A model generated the notes under the pieces. The model saw only the letters and a program-made list of their open reading frames with translations, was not told where the DNA came from and ran no database searches. From the NCBI RefSeq assembly GCF_021491355.1, contig NZ_JAKENF010000003.1, forward strand, positions 558,001-622,000: a stretch of DNA of 64,000 bases, read 5' to 3'. Made by a program: the position numbers and the translations under genes. Positions 1 to 9,080 of the stretch are shown here, piece by piece. This stretch comes from Alitabrizicola rongguiensis (GTDB taxonomy: Bacteria > Pseudomonadota > Alphaproteobacteria > Rhodobacterales > Rhodobacteraceae). How positions within the stretch are numbered: position 1 is the first letter of the stretch; each line of letters begins with the position of its first letter.

Positions 1-871
1 CGAGACCAGCAAGGATCGGCGCGCGCCGACCAAGGGCAGGAAGCGCCTGAAGAACATCCGTGACGATCGCCTCGACCACCTCCTGAGGCGTGTCGGCCCG
101 GGCAACCAGTGTCGCGGTCACCGAGAAACTCTGCTGTGCCGGCGAACCGGGCCGATAGCTCGCCATGGGGATGGAGGACGCCGTCAGGTCCTTGCCGGTT
201 CCGATGACCTGCCGGATTTCGTCCAGCGACAAGGGGAGCACCGTCACGGGACAGGAGTTGAGCGCGGTCGCAATCGCGTCGTTCGGGTGGCCGACCATCA
301 GAAATGTCGCATCGATTGCGCCGTCGCAGATCGCCTCGATCGCGGTGCTGGTCGGAAGTTCGGCAAGCTCCGAGAACTCGTCTTCACTCAGGTTGATCGC
401 CGACAGCATCCGTTCCACCGTTGCGCGACGGCCGGACGAGGGGTGACCGATATCCACCCGCTTCCCAGCTAGGTCCATGATATCCGTTGCACCAGCATCC
501 GTGCGCACGAGGATGGTCATCGTTTCAGGATAAAGTCCCATCACGCTGCGCAGGTCGGGCATCGGTCCCTTGGTTGCGAAGCGCCCCGTTCCGGTCAGCG
601 CCTGCGCCTGCAGGTCCGACTGCACGAGCGCCAAGTCGAGTTCTCCCTGCCGAAGCGCATCGAGATTGTAGACCGATCCCGTCGTCGGATCTGGGCTGCA
701 ACGCATTGCCCCCATTTCGACCCGGTTGACCAGATCGCAGATCGCCGATGCCGCCGCGTAGTAGCCGCCCGAAACATCGCCGGACCCGACCGTGAAGAAA
801 GGCATTTCCTGCGCGCTGGCGACGGAGGTGCACAGTCCAAGAACCCCGAATACTGCTGCAGCCGCCTTCAT
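1..871 (-). CDS. TAXI-family TRAP transporter solute-binding protein (3' end outside window)
   Basis: This is a periplasmic substrate-binding protein of the TAXI type, which delivers small anions or organic acids to a TRAP transporter membrane subunit. The start at 871 gives a signal peptide (MKAAAAVFGVLGLCTSVASA) followed by the TAXI opening FFTVGSGDVSGGYYAAASAI and later DLAGKRVDIGHPSSGRR. About 290 residues are visible and the C-terminus runs off the left edge. A purine-rich GGCAGGGG lies directly before the ATG. The substrate cannot be told, and any TRAP permease partner would lie outside the window. Confidence 0.85.
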   Translation of the reverse strand, partial: MKAAAAVFGVLGLCTSVASAQEMPFFTVGSGDVSGGYYAAASAICDLVNRVEMGAMRCSPDPTTGSVYNLDALRQGELDLALVQSDLQAQALTGTGRFATKGPMPDLRSVMGLYPETMTILVRTDAGATDIMDLAGKRVDIGHPSSGRRATVERMLSAINLSEDEFSELAELPTSTAIEAICDGAIDATFLMVGHPNDAIATALNSCPVTVLPLSLDEIRQVIGTGKDLTASSIPMASYRPGSPAQQSFSVTATLVARADTPQEVVEAIVTDVLQALPALGRRAPILAGL

Positions 872-1004
872 CCCCTGCCCCCGATCGCTGGTTGCGGCGA
901 AAATAGCCGAGCCGTGCCCATCTGGCCAGTTGCCTGCTTGATTGCCCCTCGTCATTGTGCCTCCGACCGGATGTGGGATCGGCGCAGAGTGGGGACAGAC
1001 GGCG

Positions 1005-1805
1005 ATGCCGGACTTCGTCTATGACATGGATCTGGCGCAACTGGCGCTGACGATCACCATCCTGATCGTCGGATCGGTGCTGATCGGGGTGGTCATCATC
1101 AAGCCGATCCTTCGGCTGCTGATGGGAACGGGGCCGGATTTCAATCAGAACGTCTCGTACGTCACGGCGGGGTTCAGCCTGTTCTACGGCCTGCTTCTCG
1201 GCCTTCTGACCGTGGCCGCCTATCAGAACAACGAACGCATCAGGTCCGGGATTCAGGATGAAGCGTCGATGCTGGGCGCGCTCTATACCTCGATGGATTC
1301 CTATCCGGAGCCCTTGCGCAGCGATGTCCGGGGCATGATGCGCGACTATGCCCTGTTCACCATCAATGCCGACTGGCCCGCCCATCGCCACGGCCGGATC
1401 CTGAACGGCGGCGTTGATCGAGTCGCTGCGATCCGTAACAAGCTCGGCCGGTTCGAGCCGCAGACCAAGGGGCAGGAACTCTTGCATGCGGAGGTTCTGT
1501 CGGGCTTCCAGCGTTTCGTCGAGGCGCGGCAGGTTCGTCTGAGCGGGACCATCACCGGAATTCCAGGGGTGCTGTGGTATGCGGTTCTGGTCGGTGCGGC
1601 GGTCAACATCCTGCTGATCGTGCTGCTCCGCATGCGCACGCTGCAGCAATTCGTTCTGGGGTCGATCACGGCGTTCTTCCTTGGGGTGATCCTGTTCGTC
1701 ATCATCGTGCTCGATCGGCCTCTGCGCGGCCCTGCGGCCCTGCAGCCCGATTCCTTCGTCCTGCTCTGGCAGAAGACGATGGTCTGGGACGAAGCGAACG
1801 GTTGA
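1005..1805 (+). CDS. DUF4239 (bestrophin-like) integral membrane protein
   Basis: The predicted inner-membrane protein has 266 residues. It has hydrophobic segments near residues 11-35 and 50-70, a hydrophilic middle of about 110 residues, and two C-terminal helices, which is the usual DUF4239 layout. The ATG at 1005 follows GGGGACAG; the frame extends further upstream to a TTG at 942, but that stretch looks non-coding. The function of the family is not established; the bestrophin-like name suggests a channel, which is only an inference. The gene is divergent from the TAXI gene and ends 16 bases before the AIM24 gene, so the two are probably co-transcribed. Confidence 0.7.
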   Translation: MPDFVYDMDLAQLALTITILIVGSVLIGVVIIKPILRLLMGTGPDFNQNVSYVTAGFSLFYGLLLGLLTVAAYQNNERIRSGIQDEASMLGALYTSMDSYPEPLRSDVRGMMRDYALFTINADWPAHRHGRILNGGVDRVAAIRNKLGRFEPQTKGQELLHAEVLSGFQRFVEARQVRLSGTITGIPGVLWYAVLVGAAVNILLIVLLRMRTLQQFVLGSITAFFLGVILFVIIVLDRPLRGPAALQPDSFVLLWQKTMVWDEANG

Positions 1806-1821
1806 GGGTGGAGCGCGTCAG

Positions 1822-2496
1822 ATGGCCGATTTCTCGATCCGGGACGTTGAAGGGATGCGGCAGATCCGCATCGAAATCGCCAACGAAACGGTGCGCGCCC
1901 GCAAGGGGGCGATGTCCAACCTGCGCGGCAAGATCCGCCTGATCCCCCGCCTGCCCGGCCTTCGGGACATGTTCCGCAGCCTGTTCATTCCCGAAGGCAC
2001 GATCCGACCCTTCTACGAGGGGACGGGCGAAATCCTCCTGCAGCCTTCGACCGGCGGCTACCATCTGCTCGACGTGTCCGATGGCGAGCGCTGGATCCTT
2101 GAGCCCGGCGTGTTCTGGGCTTGCGAGGGGTCGGTCAAGCTGGGTCTCACGCGTGATCCGTTCTTCGCCTCGCTATGGGCGGGCGACGGGTTCTTCAACT
2201 GGAAGACCTTGCTGGCGGGCCATGGGCGTGCCGCCATCAATACCCCCGGCCCCGTCGAGATCGTCGAGATCAGCAAGGCCGAGATGCGGGTGCAGGGGCG
2301 GCTTGTCCTTGGCCGGACCGAAGGGCTGACCTTCCGCTCCGAGCGTCCTGCCGGGTTCTTCCGGAGCTTCATCTCGGGCCAGACCCGGCTGAGGGTCTTC
2401 CGTGGCACCGGCAAGGTCCTGGTCTGCTGGACGCCTTACTGGAACGAAAAGCTCCTGCGCCAGATCGGCGGGCAGGACGACGACGGGGCGACCTGA
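1822..2496 (+). CDS. AIM24 family protein (DUF124)
   Basis: The product has 224 residues and no signal peptide. It resembles the AIM24/DUF124 beta-rich fold, with repeated GTGEILLQPS and GPVEIVEIS-type strands. Bacterial members have no settled biochemical role; the yeast namesake is a mitochondrial inner-membrane protein. The ATG at 1822 is preceded by GGGTGGAG. It lies just behind the DUF4239 gene, which suggests a membrane-associated pair. The gene ends one base before the stop of the convergent holC. Confidence 0.65.
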   Translation: MADFSIRDVEGMRQIRIEIANETVRARKGAMSNLRGKIRLIPRLPGLRDMFRSLFIPEGTIRPFYEGTGEILLQPSTGGYHLLDVSDGERWILEPGVFWACEGSVKLGLTRDPFFASLWAGDGFFNWKTLLAGHGRAAINTPGPVEIVEISKAEMRVQGRLVLGRTEGLTFRSERPAGFFRSFISGQTRLRVFRGTGKVLVCWTPYWNEKLLRQIGGQDDDGAT

Positions 2497-2497
2497 C

Positions 2498-2968
2498 TCA
2501 GCCTGCCGCCGCCCGTTCCTGTTTCTTTTCCCACCGGCCCGACTCCTCGGACCAGTACTGCGCCGCAAGGCCGGCGGCGGTGACGGCGCGCCACTGGCCG
2601 CGCGCCGCTTCAACAGTCGAGGCATCGCCGCCATCGAAGATCAGGCAGGCGCGTTCCAGCCCCTCGGCCTCGGCGGGGTCGATGGCCGCGCCATCGATGG
2701 CGATCAGGCAGCGCGCACCGTTGGGCAGGCCGGGACGGTCGGTCAGCAGGATTGGCTGGTCGGCGTCATGGGGGCCACCCGCGAGACCATGCGGCAGGAA
2801 ATCCTCCTCCGATCCAAGCCAGAGCTTCTCATCCAGCCATTCGAGCCGCGCGCGATCCGCCCCCCGCACGGCGACGCGCCAGCCGGCGGTGAGCGATCGC
2901 GCGATGATCTGCGGCAGGGTCTGTTCGACCGTGCTGCGGGTCAGGTGGTAGAAGATGACGCTGCCCAA
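2498..2968 (-). CDS. holC: DNA polymerase III subunit chi
   Basis: The 156-residue product matches the HolC chi subunit, which links the clamp loader to single-strand-binding protein. Diagnostic pieces are the start MGSVIFYHLTRSTVEQTLP, the central WLGSEEDFLPHG and the late CLIFDGGD. It lies 7 bases after pepA on the same strand, a pairing (pepA-holC) also seen in many other proteobacteria. The C-terminus is basic and charged (GRWEKKQERAAAG). Confidence 0.9.
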   Translation of the reverse strand: MGSVIFYHLTRSTVEQTLPQIIARSLTAGWRVAVRGADRARLEWLDEKLWLGSEEDFLPHGLAGGPHDADQPILLTDRPGLPNGARCLIAIDGAAIDPAEAEGLERACLIFDGGDASTVEAARGQWRAVTAAGLAAQYWSEESGRWEKKQERAAAG

Positions 2969-2975
2969 GGCCCGG

Positions 2976-4445
2976 TCAGCCTTCGCAAAGGTCCTGCACC
3001 AGCCGGTCCAGCGTCCTGACTCCCCAGCCCGTGGCGCCTTTCGGCGCGAAGGTCGAGTCGCTCTTCAAACTGGCCGTGCCTGCGATGTCGAGGTGAATCC
3101 AGGGCGTGCCCGGCTTGACGAAACGTTGCAGGAAGCAGGCGGCAGTGATGGCGCCGCCTTCGCGACCGGTAACGTTCTTCATGTCGGCGATGCGCGATTT
3201 CAGAAGCGCGTCGTAGGCCTCGCCAAGCGGCATCCGCCAGGCACCCTCGCCCTCGGCCTTCGCGGCCTTGAGGAAGGCGTTGCAGAAGGTGTCGTCGTTC
3301 GAGAAGACGCCGGTGTTCTCATGCCCGAGCGCCACGACCATCGCCCCGGTCAGGGTGGCAAGGTCCACCATGCCGACCGGCTTGAAGCGCTCCTGCACGT
3401 ACCAGAGCACGTCAGCCAGCACGAGTCGGCCCTCTGCGTCGGTGTTGATGACCTCGATCGTGTCGCCCTTCATCGATTTCACGACGTCGCCCGGCCGCTG
3501 AGCGTTGCCGTCCGGCATGTTCTCGACCAGCCCGACGATGCCGACGACATTGGCCTTGGCCTTGCGCAGGGCCAGCGCCCGCATCACGCCCGAAACGACG
3601 CCCGCACCGCCCATGTCGCCGGTCATGTCCTCCATCCCCGCCGCCGGCTTGATCGAGATGCCGCCGGTGTCGAAGGTCACGCCCTTGCCGATCAGCGCCA
3701 GCGGCGCGTCGCCTTTGGCGCCGCCATTCCACTGCATAACCACCACGCGTGGCGGGTTGGCCGAACCTTGGGCCACGCCCAGAAGAGTGTTCATCCCGAG
3801 CTTCTTCAACTCCTCGGGTTCGAGGATCTCCACGTCGAGCCCCAGTTCCTGCATCGCAGCCAGACGAGCGGCGAAATCGACAGGCGTCAGGATATTCGCC
3901 GGTTCGTTCGTCAGGTCACGGGTGAAGAACACGCCCTCGGTCACCGCTGCATGGGCCGTGGCCTGCGCCGCGACCGCCTCGGGGTTTGCAACGAGGAAGG
4001 TCACCTCGCCGGGAGAAGTCACCTCCCCGGTCCGATAGGCGGTAAAGTCATAGGCCCGGAGCGCCAGGCCATAGGCGATCTCGGCAGCCTTGGGATGGCC
4101 CTCAGCCAGCACCAGCGCCCCGCTCGCGCCAAGGGCTTTGCCCACGGCAGCGCCAGCCTTGCGGGCGGTCAGCGCGTCGGCCTGCCGGTCCAGGCGCAGG
4201 ATCTGCACCGCTTCGGCGGCGATGCCTGCGGGCCAGGCAAGTTCGGCGGCATCGCCGGGCTTCATCTTTTCGAACGCAGGCGAGGACAGAAACCGTTCGA
4301 GCGCGCCCTTGGTCAGCCGGTTGATCTTGCGAGAGACCGGCCCGATGGCCCCATTCGCACCAGCGATGATCACGACCTTGCCCGCAAACCCGGCTGCGGC
4401 CTCGGCCTCGGTGGAACGGAACTGGATGGTGACGGGGGTGGACAT
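2976..4445 (-). CDS. pepA: leucyl aminopeptidase (M17 family)
   Basis: This cytosolic di-metal aminopeptidase removes N-terminal residues from peptides. The 489-residue product has the metal-binding block [16 protein letters not shown] and the family signature [12 protein letters not shown] in the C-terminal catalytic domain, after a poorly conserved N-terminal domain. The start at 4445 ([11 protein letters not shown]) fits the family better than in-frame starts further upstream, which would add 21 unrelated residues. It is divergent from lptF across about 170 bases and co-directional with holC. Confidence 0.95.
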   Translation of the reverse strand: MSTPVTIQFRSTEAEAAAGFAGKVVIIAGANGAIGPVSRKINRLTKGALERFLSSPAFEKMKPGDAAELAWPAGIAAEAVQILRLDRQADALTARKAGAAVGKALGASGALVLAEGHPKAAEIAYGLALRAYDFTAYRTGEVTSPGEVTFLVANPEAVAAQATAHAAVTEGVFFTRDLTNEPANILTPVDFAARLAAMQELGLDVEILEPEELKKLGMNTLLGVAQGSANPPRVVVMQWNGGAKGDAPLALIGKGVTFDTGGISIKPAAGMEDMTGDMGGAGVVSGVMRALALRKAKANVVGIVGLVENMPDGNAQRPGDVVKSMKGDTIEVINTDAEGRLVLADVLWYVQERFKPVGMVDLATLTGAMVVALGHENTGVFSNDDTFCNAFLKAAKAEGEGAWRMPLGEAYDALLKSRIADMKNVTGREGGAITAACFLQRFVKPGTPWIHLDIAGTASLKSDSTFAPKGATGWGVRTLDRLVQDLCEG

Positions 4446-4618
4446 GAGCGGGCTCCGGATTTGTCTGTCTATATGGGAACGGTCGGCCAGATTGCCCCGT
4501 TCCGGCATAGGCGGAGCCTAGCCCGCGCCCCCGGCAATGACCAGATAGCAGTTTTCCCTGCCGCGGTTTTCCACTAGTTTCGCCCGAAACAAGAATGAAA
4601 CGAGGGAGAGCATCGGGC

Positions 4619-5755
4619 GTGTCGAGATTCGACAGATATCTGCTGTCGCAATTCATGGCGCTGTTCGGGTTCTTTTCCCTTGTGCTTGTGGCCGTCTATT
4701 GGGTGAACCGCGCCGTCAGCCTGTTCGACCAGCTGATCGGCGATGGTCAATCGGCGCTCGTCTTCCTTGAATTCACTGCACTGACCCTGCCGAACGTCAT
4801 CCGGCTTGTGCTGCCGGTTTCGGCTTTTGCGGCGGCGGTCTATGCCGCCAATCGGCTGACCCGCGAAAGCGAGCTTGTCGTCATGCAGGCGACCGGCTTC
4901 TCCCCGTTCCGGCTGGCACGACCGATCGTCTATTTCGGCCTGATCGTCACGCTGCTGATGGCGATCTTGATGAATGTCATCGTGCCCGCCAGCCGCCTGA
5001 CCCTGCAGACGCGCACAGCCGAAATCCAGGCCAATGTAAGCTCGCGTCTGCTGCGCGAGGGGTCCTTCGTCCATCCGGTCGACGGCATCACCATCTACAT
5101 CCGCCAGATCGCACCGACAGGCGAACTTCTGCAGGTGTTCCTGTCGGATGCCCGGGATCCGCGCCAGCGCATCACCTACACCGCACATCGCGCGCTGATC
5201 GTGCGCAGCGAAACCGGACCGAAGCTCATCATGTTCGATGGCATGGCCCAGACGCTGGAACAGAAGACCTCGCGGCTGGCGGTCACCCGTTTTGCAGACC
5301 TGACCTACGACCTGTCGTCTTTCCTTCAGTCGGCGGGGCCGATCCAGGCCGGTCCGGACGAGACCTCGACACTGACGCTTCTTTTCCCGCCCCCGGGGCT
5401 GGCCGAGCGGATGGGGACGACCGAGGCGGCGCTGCTGCAAGAGGCGCATAACCGCATCGCCAGTCCCTTCATGGGTCTGGCCGGGCCGCTCATCGGTTTT
5501 TCGGCCTTGCTTGTCGGCGCGTTCAGCCGCTTCGGTCTCTGGCGGCAGGTATTGGGGGCGATCTTCCTGCTGATCGTCGTGCAACTGATCGACAACGTGA
5601 CAACCAAGGCCGCGCTTCAGGATCCCTCGAACTGGCCGCTGACCTATGCGGCGCCGCTGCTGGGCATCCTGATCGGACTCGGGCTTTTGTGGTTCGCGGC
5701 CCTGCCCCGCCGGATACGGGCAAAGGGACAACTGCTGGCGGGAGGAGAGGCATGA
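4619..5755 (+). CDS. lptF: LPS export ABC transporter permease LptF
   Basis: This is one of the two permeases of the LptB2FG complex that pulls lipopolysaccharide from the inner membrane onto the LptC/A bridge. The 378-residue product has three N-terminal membrane helices, a periplasmic beta-jellyroll of about 150 residues and three C-terminal helices. I chose the GTG at 4619 (VSRFDRYLLSQFM), because GAGGGAGAG lies about 8 bases upstream and LptF proteins normally begin here. An ATG at 4595 would add eight residues. The stop overlaps the lptG start (ATGA). Confidence 0.92.
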   Translation: MSRFDRYLLSQFMALFGFFSLVLVAVYWVNRAVSLFDQLIGDGQSALVFLEFTALTLPNVIRLVLPVSAFAAAVYAANRLTRESELVVMQATGFSPFRLARPIVYFGLIVTLLMAILMNVIVPASRLTLQTRTAEIQANVSSRLLREGSFVHPVDGITIYIRQIAPTGELLQVFLSDARDPRQRITYTAHRALIVRSETGPKLIMFDGMAQTLEQKTSRLAVTRFADLTYDLSSFLQSAGPIQAGPDETSTLTLLFPPPGLAERMGTTEAALLQEAHNRIASPFMGLAGPLIGFSALLVGAFSRFGLWRQVLGAIFLLIVVQLIDNVTTKAALQDPSNWPLTYAAPLLGILIGLGLLWFAALPRRIRAKGQLLAGGEA

Positions 5756-6846
5756 CGCTCAGCCGCTACCTCGCCCGGCGTTTTCTTTACGCCTATCTGA
5801 TGGTTCTCGGCATCTTCTCGATGTTGATGATGCTGATCAGCATGGTCGAGCGGGTGAGAAAGCTTGCCGGAACGTCTGTGGGATTCGGTCAGATCGTTGG
5901 TCTTGCCGCGTTGGATGTGCCCGAAAGCGTCTATCGCATCCTGCCGCTGATCATGATCCTGTCGGCGATGATGCTGTTTCTCGCGCTGGCGCGGTCGAGC
6001 GAGCTTGTGGTCATACGGGCGGTTGGCCGGTCGGGTCTGCGCATGCTGGTCGCTCCGGTCCTAATGGCGTTCCTGATCGGGCTTTTCTCGATTGCCGTCC
6101 TGAACCCGCTTGTTGCCGCGACCGAAAAGCGATCGGCCGAGCTTACGGCCGAATTCTCGTCGGGAAGCTACAGCGTGCTGTCGGTCAGTTCCGAAGGGCT
6201 CTGGCTGCGTCAGGGGGGCGATGGCGTGCAGACGGTGATCCGCGCGACGCGGGCCAACGGCGATGCGACCGAGCTTTTCGATGTGACATTCATCGCATCC
6301 GACGACACCGGCACCCCGCTGTCGCGCGTCGAGGCGGCCAGCGCCCGGTTGGAGCCGGGGGCCTGGTCGCTTGACGGGGTCAAGAGATGGGACCTGACCG
6401 CCGAGAACCCCGAGGCGACTGCGATCGAACAGCCCAAGGAGCGTATGCCGTCCAGCCTCACGGTCGAACGCATTCGCAACAGCTTTGGCGCGCCCTCCAG
6501 CATCTCGATCTGGAACCTGCCCGCCTTCATCACGAGCCTGGATCAGGCGGGCTTCTCGGCGCGCACGCATCGCGTCTGGCTGCAGACGGAACTGGCGATG
6601 CCCTTCCTGATGGCCGGCATGGTCCTGCTTGCCGCTGGCTTCACCATGCGGCACACAAGGTTCGGCAGGACCGACATCATGGTGTTGTTGGCCGTGCTGA
6701 CCGGCTTTGCGATGTTCTTCCTTAGAAATTTTGCGCAAGTATTGGGAGAGTCAGGGCAAATCCCGATTATCGCTGCTGCGTGGGTTCCGCCTGTCGCCAC
6801 CATTCTGGCGGCTCTCGGGCTTCTTCTGCACGTCGAGGACGGCTGA
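5752..6846 (+). CDS. lptG: LPS export ABC transporter permease LptG
   Basis: The 364-residue partner of LptF begins MTLSRYLARRFLYAYLMVLG and has the same arrangement of three helices, a periplasmic domain and three helices. The ATG at 5752 sits inside the lptF stop in a 4-base ATGA overlap preceded by GGAGGAGAGG, which points to translational coupling and equimolar synthesis. Its own stop overlaps the lptD start by one base. The lptB ATPase is not in this window. Confidence 0.93.
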   Translation: MTLSRYLARRFLYAYLMVLGIFSMLMMLISMVERVRKLAGTSVGFGQIVGLAALDVPESVYRILPLIMILSAMMLFLALARSSELVVIRAVGRSGLRMLVAPVLMAFLIGLFSIAVLNPLVAATEKRSAELTAEFSSGSYSVLSVSSEGLWLRQGGDGVQTVIRATRANGDATELFDVTFIASDDTGTPLSRVEAASARLEPGAWSLDGVKRWDLTAENPEATAIEQPKERMPSSLTVERIRNSFGAPSSISIWNLPAFITSLDQAGFSARTHRVWLQTELAMPFLMAGMVLLAAGFTMRHTRFGRTDIMVLLAVLTGFAMFFLRNFAQVLGESGQIPIIAAAWVPPVATILAALGLLLHVEDG

Positions 6847-8990
6847 TGCGGCGGCACCTGCTATCCCTCATCCTTCTCGTCGGGCTGGCTATCCCCGCCA
6901 AGGCCCAGGAGGCTCCGGCCGATCTGGCCACGCTGGTTGCGGATCAGATCGAGATCCAGGCCGACAGCGTGCTGGTGGCTGCCGGCAATGTAGAGGTGCT
7001 GCAAAAGGGAATGCGCCTCAAGGCAACCCGCGTGACCTTCGACCAGAAGACCGATCAACTCAAGATCGAGGGGCCCATCGTACTGACCGACGCGACCGGT
7101 ACACGCATCGTCGCCGATCAGGGGGAGCTTTCGTCGTCGCTGACGGACGGTATCCTGACTGGGGCTCGGCTGGTGCTGAAGCAGCAGTTGCAGCTTGCCT
7201 CGAACTACGTGATGCGCGCCGGCGGTCGGTACACGGAACTTGGCCGCACGGTCGCCTCCTCCTGCCAGATCTGCGAGGGTAGCCAGACGCCGCTCTGGGA
7301 GATCCGCGCCAGTCGGGTCGTCCATGACAAGGAGACCCGGCAGATCTATTTCGAGGACGCCAACTTGCGGATGTTCGGCGTTCCAGTGGCCTATGTGCCG
7401 CGCCTGCGGATGCCCGATCCGACGCTTGAACGGGCGCGGGGGTGGCTTCTGCCCAGCATCCGCAGCACGAGTCAACTCGGCTTCGGCATCATGGCGCCGT
7501 ACTTCGTGCCGATCGGGGAAAACCGCGACCTGACCATCACCCCGTACATCAGCTCGAAAGATGCGCAGACCCTGGGCCTGCGCTATCGGCAGGCCTTCTG
7601 GAACGGCTATTTCGAGGCCGAAGGCGCGGTATCGCGTGATCAGATCGACCCCGGCACCCGTGGTTATCTGTTTGCCAAGGGCAACTTCCGTCTGCCCGAC
7701 AGCTTCTACCTGTCCTTCGGCCTGCAGATGGCCAGCGACAACTCCTATCTTCAGGACTACGGGATTTCGTCGCAGGACCGGCTCGACAGCTTCATCCAGG
7801 TCGAGCGGGTCAAGCGCGACCGCTACATCTTTGCCGGCCTGACCCATCTGGAATCGATCCGCGACGAGGATACCAACGATACGCAGCCATCGACGCTTGT
7901 CCGCGCGATCTATGACCAGCGTTTCGCCCCGCCAATGATCGGAGGGATAGCGACCCTTCGGTATGAAGCCACCGGCAGCATGACGACGTCAAGTTCGACC
8001 ACGGATTCGAACGGGGACGGCAACTCCGACGGACAGGATACCGCGCGCGGGCTGGTGCGGCTCGACTGGCGGCGGGACTGGATCCTGGCAGGCGGGCTTG
8101 TGGCGGCTGCAACCGGCCGCGTGCTAGGCGATGTGACCTTCGTCGGCCAGGATCCGGCCTATCCGAGTGCGATCGAGCGGGCCTATGGCGTCTTTGGCAC
8201 GGAACTGCGCTACCCGATGGTCAAGTCCGACTCCTGGGGTGGCACGCAGATCCTTCAGCCGGTGGCCAACTTCCTCGTGTCGAAGAGCAGCCTGCCAACC
8301 GTGCCTGACAATGACAGCCTCGTCGTCGAACTGGACGAGGGCAACCTGCTCTCGCTCGACCGCTTTCCCGGCACCGACAAGATCGAACTGGGGACGCGGG
8401 GGGCAATGGGTCTGGACTGGACACGCTACGGTCAGGATGGTTCCGAGGTCGAGCTGGCCTTCGGCCGCGTGGTCCGGGCCGACGATCTTGAGCAGTTTAC
8501 CCCCTCCTCGGGTCTCGACGGGACTTGGTCGAACTGGCTTCTCGCCATGCGGGTGGCCTCGTGGGAGGGGCTGACCCTGACGCAGCGCGTGCTGCTCGAT
8601 GACGAGTTTGACGCCAATATGGGCGAGTTCCGCATGAACTGGGGCAACAACAAGATTGGCCTGGAAACCGGCTATTACTGGGGGATTTCCGATCCCGAAG
8701 CCGACCGGCCGGACGACGTTTCGGAAATCAGCTTCAACAGTTCTTGGAAATTGAATGACAACTGGACGAGTGTCCTCGGCATCCGCCACGATTTCATCGA
8801 GGGTCGCACCTCGGACGCGAACCTCGGCTTCGTGTATCGCAACGAATGCATGCTGGTGGACCTTTCGGTTTCACGCTGGTATTCGGATTCAACAAGTCTG
8901 GACCCGACGACCGAGTTCGGCCTGAAGGTACAGCTTCTGGGTTTCGGTGGTGGAGCTGCCCCCGGACCAGCCCGGCAATGCCGGGGGTAA
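6846..8990 (+). CDS. lptD: LPS-assembly protein LptD
   Basis: This outer-membrane beta-barrel inserts lipopolysaccharide into the outer leaflet. The 714-residue product starts with a signal peptide (MRRHLLSLILLVGLAIPAKA), then an LptA/OstA-like domain to about residue 140, then a long barrel with many aromatic strands. Cysteines appear as a CQIC pair shortly after the LptA-like domain and singly near the C-terminus (NECML), consistent with disulfide-linked LptD. The ATG overlaps the lptG TGA (TGATG). It precedes surA, whose family assists barrel assembly. Confidence 0.95.
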   Translation: MRRHLLSLILLVGLAIPAKAQEAPADLATLVADQIEIQADSVLVAAGNVEVLQKGMRLKATRVTFDQKTDQLKIEGPIVLTDATGTRIVADQGELSSSLTDGILTGARLVLKQQLQLASNYVMRAGGRYTELGRTVASSCQICEGSQTPLWEIRASRVVHDKETRQIYFEDANLRMFGVPVAYVPRLRMPDPTLERARGWLLPSIRSTSQLGFGIMAPYFVPIGENRDLTITPYISSKDAQTLGLRYRQAFWNGYFEAEGAVSRDQIDPGTRGYLFAKGNFRLPDSFYLSFGLQMASDNSYLQDYGISSQDRLDSFIQVERVKRDRYIFAGLTHLESIRDEDTNDTQPSTLVRAIYDQRFAPPMIGGIATLRYEATGSMTTSSSTTDSNGDGNSDGQDTARGLVRLDWRRDWILAGGLVAAATGRVLGDVTFVGQDPAYPSAIERAYGVFGTELRYPMVKSDSWGGTQILQPVANFLVSKSSLPTVPDNDSLVVELDEGNLLSLDRFPGTDKIELGTRGAMGLDWTRYGQDGSEVELAFGRVVRADDLEQFTPSSGLDGTWSNWLLAMRVASWEGLTLTQRVLLDDEFDANMGEFRMNWGNNKIGLETGYYWGISDPEADRPDDVSEISFNSSWKLNDNWTSVLGIRHDFIEGRTSDANLGFVYRNECMLVDLSVSRWYSDSTSLDPTTEFGLKVQLLGFGGGAAPGPARQCRG

Positions 8991-9080
8991 GGGTCAGGGG
9001 TGCAGAATGCGCCCGGGACGAGATAACAAGGGCCGGGACATACCGCCCGGGGATGAGCAGACGGAGCAGACGGACTGGAC

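Noticed and set aside
2955-4577. Long plus-strand open frame opposite pepA
   Set aside because: Antisense to a clear leucyl aminopeptidase; the composition (His/Arg-rich, no motifs) is that of a shadow frame.
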